The notes under the pieces: model-generated
Seen by the model: only the letters and a program-made list of their open reading frames with translations
Database searches by the model: none
What the model was told of the DNA's origin: nothing
Position numbers and translations under genes: made by a program
In this document: one piece after another, positions 8,702 through 17,567 of the stretch
How positions within the stretch are numbered: position 1 is the first letter of the stretch
How the letters are laid out: every line of letters begins with the position of its first letter
Assembly (NCBI GenBank): GCA_013820755.1
Contig: JACDHZ010000009.1
Coordinates: 1-33,080, forward strand
DNA length: 33,080 nt
From: Chthoniobacterales bacterium
GTDB taxonomy: Bacteria; Verrucomicrobiota; Verrucomicrobiia; Chthoniobacterales; UBA10450
Reading direction: 5' to 3'

Positions 8702-11662
8702 CTAAGCTCCACTCGGCACGCAGGAGCAAAAGAGATTGCGATCGCCATACACGTTGTCGATCCGCCCCACTGGCGGCCAAAATTTGGCATCCCGCAACCA
8801 TGGCGCGGGATATACTGCCCTTTCGCGGGGATACGGCCGGTCCCAGACATCGGCAGTCGCATGCCGCGCTGTGTGCGGAGCGTGCTTCAACAGGTTGTTC
8901 TGCCGGTCGGCGGCTCCTGAGACGATCTCCTGGATTTCGCCGCGAATAGAGATCATCGCTTCACAAAAGCGATCAAGCTCCGCTTTCGATTCGCTCTCGG
9001 TGGGCTCGATCATCATCGTGCCCGCCACGGGAAACGAAATTGTCGGAGCATGGAAGCCATAATCGATCAGCCGTTTAGCTACGTCCTCGACCTCCACCCC
9101 AGCGGCCTTGAACTGCCGCAGATCCACGATGCATTCGTGGGCCACGAAGCCGTGTTTGCCTTTATAGAGGACCGGGAAATAAGCATCCAGCCGCTTCGCA
9201 ACGTAGTTCGCGTTCAAGATCGCGACCTTTGTCGCCTCGGTAAGTCCCTGTGCGCCCATCATCCGAATATACATCCAGGAGATCGTCAGAATGCTGGCGC
9301 TGCCGAACGGAGCCGCCGAAATGGGTCCTACTACTCCGTGCCGCTCCGATACTTCACCGCCGTGCAACTTTGGATGGGAAGGCAAAAAGGGCAGCAGATG
9401 GAGCGCAACACCAATCGGTCCCATCCCCGGCCCACCGCCGCCGTGAGGAATACAAAACGTTTTATGCAGGTTTAAATGGCAGACGTCCGCGCCGAAATCA
9501 CCCGGTCGGCATACGCCGACCTGCGCGTTCATGTTCGCGCCATCCATGTAAACCTGACCTCCGCGCAAATGAACGACGTCGCAGATTTCGCGGATCGTCG
9601 GCTCGAAGACGCCGTGGGTTGACGGATACGTGACCATCAGTGCGGCAAGCTCTTTTTTGTGCTGATCGGCTTTGATCCGCAGATCCGCGAGATCGATATC
9701 ACCGTCCTTCAACGTCGCGACCGGCACGACCTTGAAGCCGGCCATGATAGCGCTCGCGGGGTTAGTGCCGTGAGCAGATTGCGGTATGAGGCAGACCGTC
9801 CGGTGTCCTTCGCCTCGGGAATTGTGGAATTCACGAATCGCGAGCAGCCCTGCGTATTCGCCTTGCGATCCGGCGTTCGGCTGCAGCGAGACGGCAGCAA
9901 ATCCGGCAATCTCCGCAAGCCAACGCTCGAGCTGCTCGCACATGTCGCGGTAGCCGGCCCATTGATCCCCCGGTGCGAACGGATGCAGCTTGGCGAACTC
10001 CGGCCACGAAATCGGAAACATTTCGGCAGTCGCGTTCAGCTTCATCGTGCAAGACCCGAGCGGGATCATGGACGTCGTGAGCGAAAGGTCGCGTGATTCG
10101 AGATGGCGGAGGTAACGCAGCATCTCCGTTTCGGTGTGATAACGGTTAAACACCGGGTGCTTGAGATACTCGGATGTGCGACGCATCGCTTCAGGCAGCG
10201 GAAACGCCGCGCCGTCCAACTCATCATCAGCAAACTCGCGCACGTGCGTGCCGCGGAAAATCGACATCAGCGTTTCGACGTCGCCGTCGGTGGTCGTCTC
10301 GTCGACGGAGATGCCGATCGCGTGCGGACCGAGCTGCCGCAGATTGCACCGGACGCGCTCGGCACGGTGCAAAACATCTGCGCTCGCCCCTGCGCCGAGT
10401 TCGACGCGTATTGTGTCGAAGAAATCTTCGTGCGCGAGTTCAAAGCCAAGCTGCTGCAGACCGCCGGCTAGTTTTGCCGCAAAGTTATGCACGCGTTCGG
10501 CGATGGCCCGAAGCCCATGTGGCCCGTGATACACCGCGTACATTGACGCCATCACCGCGAGAAGCACCTGCGCAGTGCAGATGTTGCTCGTCGCTTTGTC
10601 GCGGCGGATGTGCTGCTCGCGCGTTTGTAGCGCGAGACGAAATCCTGGCTTTCCATCAACGTCATGTGAGACGCCGACAAGCCGGCCGGGCAGATGTCGC
10701 TTGTAAGAATCGCGGGTGGACATATACGCGGCATGAGGTCCGCCAAAGCCTAGCGGAACGCCAAACCGCTGAGTGTTCCCAACAACAACGTCCGCGCCAA
10801 ACTCCCCCGGCGGGCGCAGCACCGCGAGACTGAGAAGATCAGCGGCAACGACGACGAGCGCACCAGCATTGTGCGTCTGCTCGACAAAGCCGGAATAGTC
10901 GATGACTGCGCCGTCAGTGGCCGGATATTGCAGCAACGCACCAAACATCGGCTGCGCGAAATCGAGCTCCTCGTGATCACCAACGAGAACCCGAATACCC
11001 AGCGGCTTCGCGCGTGTTTGCACCACCTGGATCGTCTGCGGATGGCACTGCTCTGAGACGAAAAAAACATCACGACCAGTTACCACGGCCCGACAGAGCG
11101 TCATCGCTTCCGCTGCAGCGGTGGCCTCATCGAGCATCGATGCGTTCGCAATATCGAGTGCGGTCAGATCGGTGATCATCGTTTGGAAGTTCAAGAGTGC
11201 TTCCAAGCGGCCCTGCGCGATCTCCGCCTGGTAAGGCGTGTATGCGGTATACCAACCGGGGTTCTCGAGGATGTTCCTCTGAATGACAGGCGGCGTAACG
11301 CAATCTGAGTAGCCGGCCCCTATGAAACACCGGACGACTTTGTTCTTCAGAGAGATGGTTCGCAGCTCTTCGAGAGCTTCGCGTTCGCCCTTTGCAGAGG
11401 GCAAACCAAGCTCGCGATTGAGACGGATGTTCTTCGGAACAGTGGCGTCGATAAGCGCATCGAGGCTCTTATGACCGACGGTCTCAAGCATCTGCGCGAT
11501 CGCGTGGCCGTTCGGGCCGATGTGCCGTCGCGCAAATGCATCAAAGCGGTCGAGGAGGGGAGAATCGTGCCGGTTTTCTGCGCGGTTTTTCGCCGGCTTT
11601 TCAAGCAAATCCGCGTTCGCCTTGTGCATCACCGAAAGTACGGAGGAACGTAGCGCGTTCAA
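8702..11662 (-). CDS. gcvP: Glycine dehydrogenase (decarboxylating), P protein of the glycine cleavage system
   Basis: PLP enzyme that decarboxylates glycine and passes the aminomethyl group to lipoylated H protein. At up to 986 residues it is the full-length single-chain form, not the split gcvPA/gcvPB form. The PLP-lysine segment is [24 protein letters not shown]. Other landmarks are RRHIGPN near the N-terminus, [50 protein letters not shown], and [18 protein letters not shown]-type sequence in the second half. The start may be the first Met (11662) or the Met at residue 12. It lies 15 bases after ilvA on the same strand and is probably co-transcribed. gcvT and gcvH are not in the window. 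Confidence 0.97.
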   Translation of the reverse strand: MNALRSSVLSVMHKANADLLEKPAKNRAENRHDSPLLDRFDAFARRHIGPNGHAIAQMLETVGHKSLDALIDATVPKNIRLNRELGLPSAKGEREALEELRTISLKNKVVRCFIGAGYSDCVTPPVIQRNILENPGWYTAYTPYQAEIAQGRLEALLNFQTMITDLTALDIANASMLDEATAAAEAMTLCRAVVTGRDVFFVSEQCHPQTIQVVQTRAKPLGIRVLVGDHEELDFAQPMFGALLQYPATDGAVIDYSGFVEQTHNAGALVVVAADLLSLAVLRPPGEFGADVVVGNTQRFGVPLGFGGPHAAYMSTRDSYKRHLPGRLVGVSHDVDGKPGFRLALQTREQHIRRDKATSNICTAQVLLAVMASMYAVYHGPHGLRAIAERVHNFAAKLAGGLQQLGFELAHEDFFDTIRVELGAGASADVLHRAERVRCNLRQLGPHAIGISVDETTTDGDVETLMSIFRGTHVREFADDELDGAAFPLPEAMRRTSEYLKHPVFNRYHTETEMLRYLRHLESRDLSLTTSMIPLGSCTMKLNATAEMFPISWPEFAKLHPFAPGDQWAGYRDMCEQLERWLAEIAGFAAVSLQPNAGSQGEYAGLLAIREFHNSRGEGHRTVCLIPQSAHGTNPASAIMAGFKVVPVATLKDGDIDLADLRIKADQHKKELAALMVTYPSTHGVFEPTIREICDVVHLRGGQVYMDGANMNAQVGVCRPGDFGADVCHLNLHKTFCIPHGGGGPGMGPIGVALHLLPFLPSHPKLHGGEVSERHGVVGPISAAPFGSASILTISWMYIRMMGAQGLTEATKVAILNANYVAKRLDAYFPVLYKGKHGFVAHECIVDLRQFKAAGVEVEDVAKRLIDYGFHAPTISFPVAGTMMIEPTESESKAELDRFCEAMISIRGEIQEIVSGAADRQNNLLKHAPHTARHATADVWDRPYPRERAVYPAPWLRDAKFWPPVGRIDNVYGDRNLFCSCVPSGA

Positions 11663-11677
11663 GCTAGCGGCCGCTCG

Positions 11678-12889
11678 CTACCTTGAATCAAACGTCTGCA
11701 CGCCGTGGCTTTTCAGCCGCTCACGCAGCTCAGCGAGATGCTGGTGATTGCGCGTTTCTACCGTGCATAATACGTGCACGGCCGAAACGTCCGAACCCGC
11801 GAATGCGCGATCGTGCACCACTTGCTTAACGCTAGCACCGGACGCCGCGATTTGCGCCGCGAGATCGGCTAAACCGCCGGGCCGATCGCTGATCATTGCG
11901 GTGAAACGACAAAGTCGTCCATCCGCGACGAGCCCGCGCTCAACAACGCGGCTGAGCACGTTCGGATCGATGTTTCCGCCGCACAGAAGGATCACGACTT
12001 TCCTGCCGGCCAACTCCGGCAGCTGACCGGAAAGGCACGCGGCCAGGGGAGTCGCAGCCGCGCCTTCGACGACGCCTTTTTCCAGCTCGACGATTCGCAA
12101 AATCGAGACCGCGATTTGTTCCTCCGAGACTGTGATCACGCGGTCGACGCGATCTTTGGCAATGTTGAAGGCATTGCTGCCCACGACTGGAATTGCCAGA
12201 CCGTCTGCGAGTGTTGGTTTCGTCGAGAAGCGAGTTGGCTCTCCAGCTGCCAGGGCCGCAGAGAAGCTCGCGACGTTCTCCGCTTCGACGGCAATTACTT
12301 TCACCTGCGGCCGCAGCGACTTCACTGCCAACGCGACTCCGGCCAGCAATCCGCCGCCGCCGACCGGCACCACAACGGCATCAAGATCCGGCACTTGCTC
12401 GACGATCTCGATTCCCATCGTGCCCTGACCCGCGATGATCGCCGGATCGTCGTAGCCGTCGATATAAGCGAGACCGCGCTCCTTCGCGATTTCGTGCGCG
12501 TGAGCTTTCGCTTCTCCGAAATCGTGCCCGTACATCAACACCGTGGCGCCGAGTTTTTGGCAATTACTCACCTTGATGAGCGGCGCGAATTTCGGCATCA
12601 CCACTGTAGCCGGAATGCCGAGCAATTTGCCTTGATACGCGAGCGCCTGCGCGTGATTGCCCGCGGAAGCTGCGATCACACCTCGCTTTTGCTGCTCATC
12701 TGGAAGCTGCGCTAGGGCATTACGTGCGCCGCGTTCTTTGAAACTTCCGGTCCGCTGGAGGTTGTCCAGTTTGCAGTAAATTTCCATCCCGGTGATCTCG
12801 CTCAGCGGAATGGAATGCGGACACGGCGAGCGGTATACGGCCGCATCGATCCGCGCGCGTGCTGCCTCGATGTCTTCGAACGTCGTCAC
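11678..12889 (-). CDS. ilvA: Threonine ammonia-lyase (dehydratase) with C-terminal ACT-like domain
   Basis: Converts threonine to 2-oxobutyrate and ammonia with PLP; related enzymes also act on serine. At 403 residues it is the medium-length form: a fold-type II catalytic domain plus one ACT-like domain. The PLP lysine sits in GSFKERGARNAL (K51), and the phosphate-binding glycine loop is PVGGGGLLAGVA. The ACT-like tail begins around FTAMISDRPGGLADLAAQI and may bind an allosteric effector. gcvP follows after 15 bases, so threonine/serine and glycine breakdown appear linked in one transcript. Biosynthetic (isoleucine) versus catabolic use cannot be decided here; no other ilv genes are seen. Confidence 0.93.
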   Translation of the reverse strand: MTTFEDIEAARARIDAAVYRSPCPHSIPLSEITGMEIYCKLDNLQRTGSFKERGARNALAQLPDEQQKRGVIAASAGNHAQALAYQGKLLGIPATVVMPKFAPLIKVSNCQKLGATVLMYGHDFGEAKAHAHEIAKERGLAYIDGYDDPAIIAGQGTMGIEIVEQVPDLDAVVVPVGGGGLLAGVALAVKSLRPQVKVIAVEAENVASFSAALAAGEPTRFSTKPTLADGLAIPVVGSNAFNIAKDRVDRVITVSEEQIAVSILRIVELEKGVVEGAAATPLAACLSGQLPELAGRKVVILLCGGNIDPNVLSRVVERGLVADGRLCRFTAMISDRPGGLADLAAQIAASGASVKQVVHDRAFAGSDVSAVHVLCTVETRNHQHLAELRERLKSHGVQTFDSR

Positions 12890-13086
12890 GCGATTGCATA
12901 TACCCGCACGGCGCTAGCAGCAATGTTTTCGGAGACCTCCGCAGCTGCAACAAGAGAAATCACCGCATGCGCTAGCCCGTGGCGATTCCGTCGAATTTTT
13001 CCCCGGCGTCTTCGATCCGGCTAATCCGCGCAAGGACAGTTTCGAAGTCATCCAGGAAAAACGGGAATCACCCCCGAGGGACAATG

Positions 13087-13136
13087 GAGCCGGCGGGAAG
13101 CCGGTGCGACACGGACGCAGCCCGAAGGGTGAGCGA
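13087..13136 (+). repeat. Mini-element copy A (core only)
   Basis: About 50 bases sharing the framework GAGCC-GCGGGAAGC-GGTGCGA-GGACG-AGCCCG-AGGG-GAGCGA with copies B and C. Relative to B it has one extra C after GGAAGC and is two bases shorter before AGCCCG, so it is read in a different frame but keeps the surrounding ORF open. Confidence 0.7.
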
Positions 13137-13242
13137 ATCAAGCTCCGCCACGCCGTCACCGACGAGCTCGCCGCCTACAAGCTGGCGCAGTTACCCTTCC
13201 CCGGCGTCTTCGGCGTCATTTACCAGAACAATCGGCCAACAA

Positions 13243-13311
13243 GAATCGAGCCTGCGGGAAGCGGTGCGAGATGGACGGGAAGCCCGGAGGGCGAGCGACG
13301 GGCGGAGCGAG
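13243..13311 (+). repeat. Mini-element copy B
   Basis: About 69 bases from AGAATCGAGCC to GGCGGAGCGAG, lying in frame between codons for NRPT and RVNAL of the truncated gene. By hand alignment it differs from copy C at only four positions, including one deleted base in C. It contains a small GCCC-GGA-GGGC hairpin and an internal GAGCGA repeat near its right end. Confidence 0.75.
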
Positions 13312-13421
13312 TTAACGCGTTGGAGAAGAAGTGGGTGGATTCGACGAGGGAAAAACTCGGTCAGCCCACGGACCTACAGCTTCTTCAGAAAACATTCGAC
13401 CGAATGAAGTGACAACGCTAG

Positions 13422-13437
13422 CAGCATTGCAATGCTG
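13422..13437. promoter_or_regulatory. 16-base perfect palindrome upstream of the DUF4258/DUF2283 pair
   Basis: CAGCATTGCAATGCTG is a perfect palindrome ending ten bases before the ATG of the DUF4258 gene. Its position fits an operator for autoregulation of a toxin-antitoxin-like pair. It is not followed by a T-tract, so it is not a typical terminator. The role is inferred from position only. Confidence 0.45.
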
Positions 13438-13447
13438 AGCGCAGTAG

Positions 13448-13725
13448 ATGGATCTCCCTAAGTCTGCGCGCGTCAAACCAATCCGCCTGTCAGGGCACGC
13501 ATTCCGTTACATTGAGAAGCGCGGCTTCACGATCGCCGAAGTCGAAGAAGCCATTCGGACAACTCCATGGAGCCCCGCGGAACTGCAGCGGCTTGAATGA
13601 CGCAAAGATTTTCCTTATCACCGACAATGGAACGGGAAGTTCTACGCAACCAGCAAGTGCGACCTGTGTTCGTCGATGAACCTGAGGAAATCGTTGTCGT
13701 GACCGTCTACACCTACTACTTTTGA
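13448..13725 (+). pseudogene. DUF4258-type (toxin-like) gene, disrupted by a stop and a frameshift
   Basis: The frame from ATG 13448 reads MDLPKSARVKPIRLSGHAFR, then YIEKRGFTIAEVEEAIRTTP and on to QRLE, where TGA interrupts it. The same frame continues with RKDFPYHRQWNGKFYATSK. The expected family ending (VRPVFVDEPEEIVVVTVYTY) then appears one frame over and runs to the TGA at 13725. The pattern SGHAF...RGFT...V..AI, a central W.GK.YAT and a terminal VVTVYTYYF is typical of DUF4258 proteins, which often pair with DUF2283 proteins like the one four bases downstream. With a nonsense codon and an indel, the toxin-like partner is presumably dead while the downstream gene is intact. Confidence 0.75.
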
Positions 13726-13728
13726 CGC

Positions 13729-13935
13729 ATGAAAATCAGCTATGACGCTGAGGTCGATGCGCTGAGCATCATGTTTCGTGATACGACAGTCACGACGAAG
13801 CATTTAGCCGAAGGCATCGCTGCTGATTACGACAGCGAAGGCCGTCTTGCCGGCCTCGAAATTCTCGATGCGAAGCAGCGTTTCGGCGACGCCGACACAA
13901 TGCGCCGGGTCGAGCTGGAGGGCGTCGGCTCATGA
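13729..13935 (+). CDS. DUF2283 domain protein (putative antitoxin-like partner)
   Basis: A 68-residue protein starting MKISYDAEVDALSIMFRDTT, with the DUF2283 pattern: an initial DxxxDxLxI strand, an EGIAADYDSEGRLAGLEIL hairpin, and a short helix DADTMRRVEL. The ATG lies three bases after the stop of the DUF4258 gene, the usual order and spacing for this pair. In the family these are thought to be antitoxin-like or accessory, and the biochemical role is not known to me. It survives intact beside a broken partner. The stop is followed at once by sequence homologous to the tail of the upstream remnant. Confidence 0.8.
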   Translation: MKISYDAEVDALSIMFRDTTVTTKHLAEGIAADYDSEGRLAGLEILDAKQRFGDADTMRRVELEGVGS

Positions 13936-13937
13936 TC

Positions 13938-14116
13938 GGCCGACCAAAAATCGAGCCCGCGGGAAGCGGTGCGAGATGGACGGGAAGCCCGGAGGCGAGT
14001 GACGGGCGGAGCGAGTCAATGCGCTCGAGAAGAAATGGGTCGACAGCACGCGCGAAAAACTCGGCCAACCGAGCGATCTGCAACTGCTGCAGAAGACCTT
14101 CGATCAGATGAAGTGA
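13938..14116 (+). pseudogene. Second, diverged copy of the 3' tail of the 12918-13412 gene
   Basis: Starting two bases after the DUF2283 stop, the sequence repeats the end of the upstream remnant: a TCGGCC-ACC start, mini-element copy C, then 33 codons reading VNALEKKWVDSTREKLGQPS and DLQLLQKTFDQMK to a TGA at 14116. The tail protein differs from the first copy at 2 of 33 residues, while I count 27 of 102 base differences, nearly all synonymous. Copy C has lost one base, so this tail is out of frame with anything upstream. It is a non-coding relic of a paralogous gene. Confidence 0.6.
13946..14015 (+). repeat. Mini-element copy C
   Basis: Nearly identical to copy B (A/G at the second base, C/T after GAGCC, GAGGCG for GAGGGCG, and GAGTGA for GAGCGA). 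It lies at exactly the same point of the duplicated tail, just before the VNALEKK codons. Confidence 0.75.
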
Positions 14117-14519
14117 GTACGGCCGTTAGTAAAGCGCTCGCGGGGACTCCGCTCCCTACGCGATTGCTCGAGTGCTCAGGCGTAATGGTTGGCAAGCCGG
14201 AGATCTTAGGCACTCATTGAGAGTTAGATTCGCAATCGTCGACGCTTCCGGCATTCCAAAATTCGTCCTGCACCGCATTGTGCCGGATCGGTGCCGCGCA
14301 CGCATGCCGCAGGCGTAACCCCGCGCGGCTCCAGCGATGTGTTGCTTAACGCAAGCGGCGCGTCATTGTGCGACAAACGCGTCGCTGTGAATACCGCCAC
14401 CCAACAGCGTCGCCGCACTCGATTGGAGACGAGTCATGAAGAGCTCGAGCGCACCGGATCTTCCGCGCCGGCTGGGCCAACGTCTGCAAAACACCAGACG
14501 CCTGCTCAGCACTTCTTGA
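14117..14519. other. About 400 bases without a recognisable gene
   Basis: No convincing protein or RNA in either strand. It begins with a GC-rich stretch (GCTCGCGGGGACTCCGCTCC) that looks like a dispersed intergenic repeat, though only one copy lies in this window. ORF 14291-14641 overlaps the start of the methyltransferase remnant in the wrong frame and shows no domain. It most likely holds degraded insertions. Confidence 0.5.
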
Positions 14520-15729
14520 ATGGAGAAGTTCATGACTGGATCGCATCCTTTTGGTTATTCAGACCACCTCGTTTCTGCCCTTCTGGATCGTTTCGAACTG
14601 ACGCACACGGACCATGTTCTCGATCCGTTTTGCGGAGCTGAGACGACACTTGTCGAATGCATGAAGCGCCGGGTTTCAGCAGTGGGAATTGACGCCAATC
14701 CCTCCGGCTGCTTTGCAACTCGGGTGAAGACAAACTGGAAGCTCTAATCGAAACGTTTGCTCGCGCTGCTGCGGGAAGTAGAGCGGAGTTACTGCACCTT
14801 CCTGCTGGAACCAACATCGGGAGATCCGACTCACCGACACCTCATTGATAGCGGGATGCTTGAGCGAGCTGGATTAGCAAAAGGCCGTTGCGGAAGACCC
14901 TAGCCCTGAAAAGAGCGATTTTGGCCACGCGTACCACGCGTGCTTACCGTGACGCACTGATGTTAGCGCTGGTTGCTGAAGTGGTCAGCACGGCTTCAAA
15001 TATTCGCTTCGGACCGGAGCCATATTGTGGACCCAAGAAGAAGGATTCCGGTTTACTAGAAGCATTCTCGAAGCGTGTAAGAGCAATGGCTGGGGATCTA
15101 GCCCTTGTTGGTGTGATTGACCCGGGCGACGCAGTAGTATTTGAGGGCGACTCCCGCGAATGCGGCTCTGTTCTTGGCGAAGACTTCAACGAATCGTTCA
15201 CTGCGCTGATCTGCTCGCCACCGTATCCTGCCGAACACGATTATACGCGACACGCCCGCTGGGGCTCGCATTTCTTGAAGCGGTAGTCGACCGCGCCAGC
15301 TTGCAGGAAATCAAACGAACGATGATCCGCTCGCACACGAAGGGTATCTATAAGTCGGACGACGACAAAGCATGTCTGTGTGACTCCCCCTCCTTGACCG
15401 CAACCACTGATCTTATTTCGTCGAAGGCAGCAACTAAGACTCACGGCTTCGCTCGCCTGTATTCTACGGTAGTTAAAGAACATTTCGGCGGTAGGAAGCG
15501 CCACCTTGCGAGTGTTTTGCCACTCCTTGCTCCAGGAGCACAGTGTGCGTAGGTGGTTGGCGACCAGTCTTGCTATCTCCAAGTACATATTCCTACTGCG
15601 GAGATTTTAGGCGATATTGCGTCAGAAGTCGGCTTCCGAGAGGTAAGAATCGAGCACTGGCGTGAACGATGGTCGACAACGACGTCGAAAATGATCGACG
15701 AGAACATTCTATCGTTTGAAAAGCCTTAG
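14520..15729 (+). pseudogene. DNA methyltransferase (amino-methyltransferase type), broken in at least three places
   Basis: Pieces of one protein lie in successive frames. The first (14520-14747) starts MEKFMTGSHPFGYSDHLVSA and holds the SAM-binding motif HVLDPFCGAETTLVECM followed by GIDANPSG. The second (about 14888-15286) holds the catalytic SPPYPAEHDYTR motif of N4-cytosine or N6-adenine methyltransferases. The third (about 15250-15729) carries LGLAFLEAVVDRASLQEIKR, VVKEHFGGRKRHLASVLPLL, and after a TAG in place of an expected tyrosine, VVGDQSCYLQVHIPTAEILG. The order of motifs (DPFCG first, SPPY later) is of the alpha/gamma kind. Base composition seems lower in GC than in the neighbours, consistent with transfer. 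The gene was probably the modification arm of a defence cassette with the ATPase remnant that follows. Confidence 0.8.
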
Positions 15730-15738
15730 GCGGTACTG

Positions 15739-17245
15739 ATGCTTAGGATCAAAGTTCACGAGAAGGCTCTCGCGCACCTAAGTCGGGGACTTCGAGGCCC
15801 CGCAAGTGCACTGCGCGAACTGGTCAGTAACGGATGGGATGCGAACGCCACTTCTGTCCGGATTGACACTAACTATCCAAACTTTTTTCAAGTCTCGGTA
15901 GAGGATAACGGCGACGGGTTCACACGCGATGAGTTCGAAAGGATCATGGGAGGCGGAATCGGGAACAGCGAGAAAAGGCCGAGGAATAAACGGCTGAAAT
16001 TCGAGCGCCCGATCATCGGAAGGTTGGGTATCGGGCTCCTCGGCATCGCTCAAATCTGTGGCGCATTCACGATCACCTCTAAGACAAGGTCCGGGGACGG
16101 GTTCAAAGCGCGACTGCATCTATACGATCTATTGAAGGAACGTATGGACAAAGACGACCCGACGTCGTCAAAGATACTGAAGTCGACGTTGGCGAGTATC
16201 ATTTCGAAAACTTCGTGCCGGCGGAAACTCGGAACGGCACGCTCATCATCGCTGACGCTGTGCATCCGAGCTTTACACGCGCCTTTCAAGCGTCGCTTAC
16301 CTTTGAGGACTTCGAGGAGCCACCATCGGATTGGGTCGCTGCCGTCGACGTCGTTTCAAGTGTCCATTCCCTGCAACAGCAAGGAGATTATTGGCGTCTG
16401 CTGTGGGAGCTAGCCGCTTCTTGTCCGATTCCTTACCTAGACGGGTTCGCTTTACCGGAAGGCTGGTAGTCGACCAGCAGGCGAGACTGCTAAAGTATAA
16501 TTTTGAGGTGCGTCTGGATGGCCTAAAGCTCCTCAAGCCGGTCTACCTCGATGGCAATCCTGGTGGTTATACGACTTTGCGAATTCCGGACGAGCCAATG
16601 AAGGTCTATGGTAACGACGTCGCCTTTTCTGGATACATCGCGGTCTAAGAAGGCGCGCAATGAATCCCGACGAGCTCCGCGGGATAATGGTACGCATCAA
16701 GAACATCGGGATCGGGTACTATGATCCTACGATGCTCGACTATCGATTCAACGAGGGGCCTCGAAGCCGATGGCTGACCGGCGAGATCTTCGTCGAGAAG
16801 GGCTTGGAGAATGCACTGAACGTTGGATCGTGACAGCTTCCAATCGCTTTCATCCTGAATTTCGGGCGGTGCAAGAGTTTGCTCACAGACTGCTGCATCA
16901 AACGGTATTTCCGCAGACTTACCAAACTATCAAAAGGCGTTCGGCTTCCCGCGCTCGCCGCCGTGAACGGGAACGCCAGACCCATTTGGAAGGTGTGCTG
17001 GCGCAAACATTTGAGAAGCCGGTCCGTCTCGTCCTCGAAGAGGACGCTGTTCCCGTCGTGACAGAGAACAGCCGACAAATCACCGTCGGCCTCCCTGCTC
17101 CCGAGACATCGACACAAAAAAAGCCAACCGGCAATTAGCATCCGCCATCCTTGCGCTTTCCGAGGTCGCACGGCACCAGCCAACAGCGGAGAGGCGACGT
17201 GAAATCTTCACAACCCTTCTCTTGCACCTGCTGAAGCGCTGGTAA
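15739..17245 (+). pseudogene. GHKL (Hsp90/MutL/MORC-like) ATPase, multiply frameshifted
   Basis: The N-terminal frame begins MLRIKVHEKALAHLSRGLRG and shows a Bergerat ATP site: SALRELVSNGWDANA (E27, N31, D34), VEDNGDGFTRDEF, and GRLGIGLLGIAQICGAF. It then shifts near 16175 to a frame reading EYHFENFVPAETRNGTLIIA, and shifts again near 16465 to RLVVDQQARLLKYNFEVRLD. A TAA stands where GYIAVQEGAQ is expected, followed by another frame from 16660 (NPDELRGIMVRIKNIGIGYY). Later pieces include HPEFRAVQEFAHRLLH and a tail ending REIFTTLLLHLLKRW at 17245. At least four lesions make it a pseudogene. It starts 9 bases after the methyltransferase remnant, as in an operon. Confidence 0.8.
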
Positions 17246-17248
17246 TCT

Positions 17249-17529
17249 ATGACCGAGGGAGGCTTTTCGTTCGAAGATTGCTTATTGAAGCACTACGTTC
17301 GACATGAGGGTTGGTTACCCCGCGTAAAGAACGGCTCGCGGCGATTAGATCCGCGGTTCGTAAACCAACTGAGGCTCGCCGGCTGAGATACTTTACATTC
17401 TGTGCAGTCTGCGCCGTCGATGTCTTGATGCTCGACGTGACAGGGGTGATTCGTCGTTCGGGCGCCGGTAAGTTTGACACCGTCGTCCGGTTCAACACAC
17501 AAGATTCAAGCATATGGTCGTGTAAATGA
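17249..17529 (+). pseudogene. Remnant of the third gene of the methyltransferase/ATPase cassette (unknown function)
   Basis: Three bases after the ATPase remnant an ATG opens MTEGGFSFEDCLLKHYVRHE. The likely continuation lies in another frame: RKERLAAIRSAVRKPTEARR, then LRYFTFCAVCAVDVLMLDVT and VIRRSGAGKFDTVVRFNT, ending at the stop at 17529. The core LRYFTFCAV-AVDVLMLD looks like a real protein, and I have an impression that similar uncharacterised proteins accompany such methyltransferase and ATPase genes, but I cannot name a family. It is short and shifted, so it is probably only the 5' third of the original gene. Confidence 0.5.
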
Positions 17530-17532
17530 TAC

Positions 17533-17561
17533 TTGACATAAAGACACTCATCTTTTACTAC
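17533..17561 (+). promoter_or_regulatory. Possible sigma-70-like promoter
   Basis: TTGACA is followed after 17 bases by TACTAC, in an AT-richer patch just upstream of the ATG at 17568. The -35 is perfect and the -10 poor. If used, the transcript would start close to that ATG. Weak evidence. Confidence 0.3.
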
Positions 17562-17567
17562 ACGTCC

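Larger units (their letters stand above)
12918..13412 (+). pseudogene. C-terminal remnant of a protein, perhaps a 2-oxoacid:ferredoxin oxidoreductase beta-like subunit, carrying two inserted mini-elements
   Basis: The frame is open from 12918 to the TGA at 13412 but has no good start, and its 5' part abuts the divergent ilvA gene, so the gene looks truncated. Clearly protein-like stretches are GDSVEFFPGVFDPANPRKDS, AVTDELAAYKLAQLPFPGVF followed by GVIYQNNRPT, and the tail VNALEKKWVDSTREKLGQPT. The middle stretch recalls the C-terminus of 2-oxoacid:ferredoxin oxidoreductase beta subunits, but only weakly. Two low-complexity, Arg/Gly/Pro-rich insertions interrupt it in frame, one before KLRHAV and one between NRPT and RVNAL; these are the mini-elements listed separately. 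Whether any product is made is doubtful. Confidence 0.45.

Noticed and set aside
14300-14400. Integron attC-like site around TTGCTTAACGCAAG
   Set aside because: There is a short inverted pattern, but no paired R/L core sites of the right spacing and no integrase.
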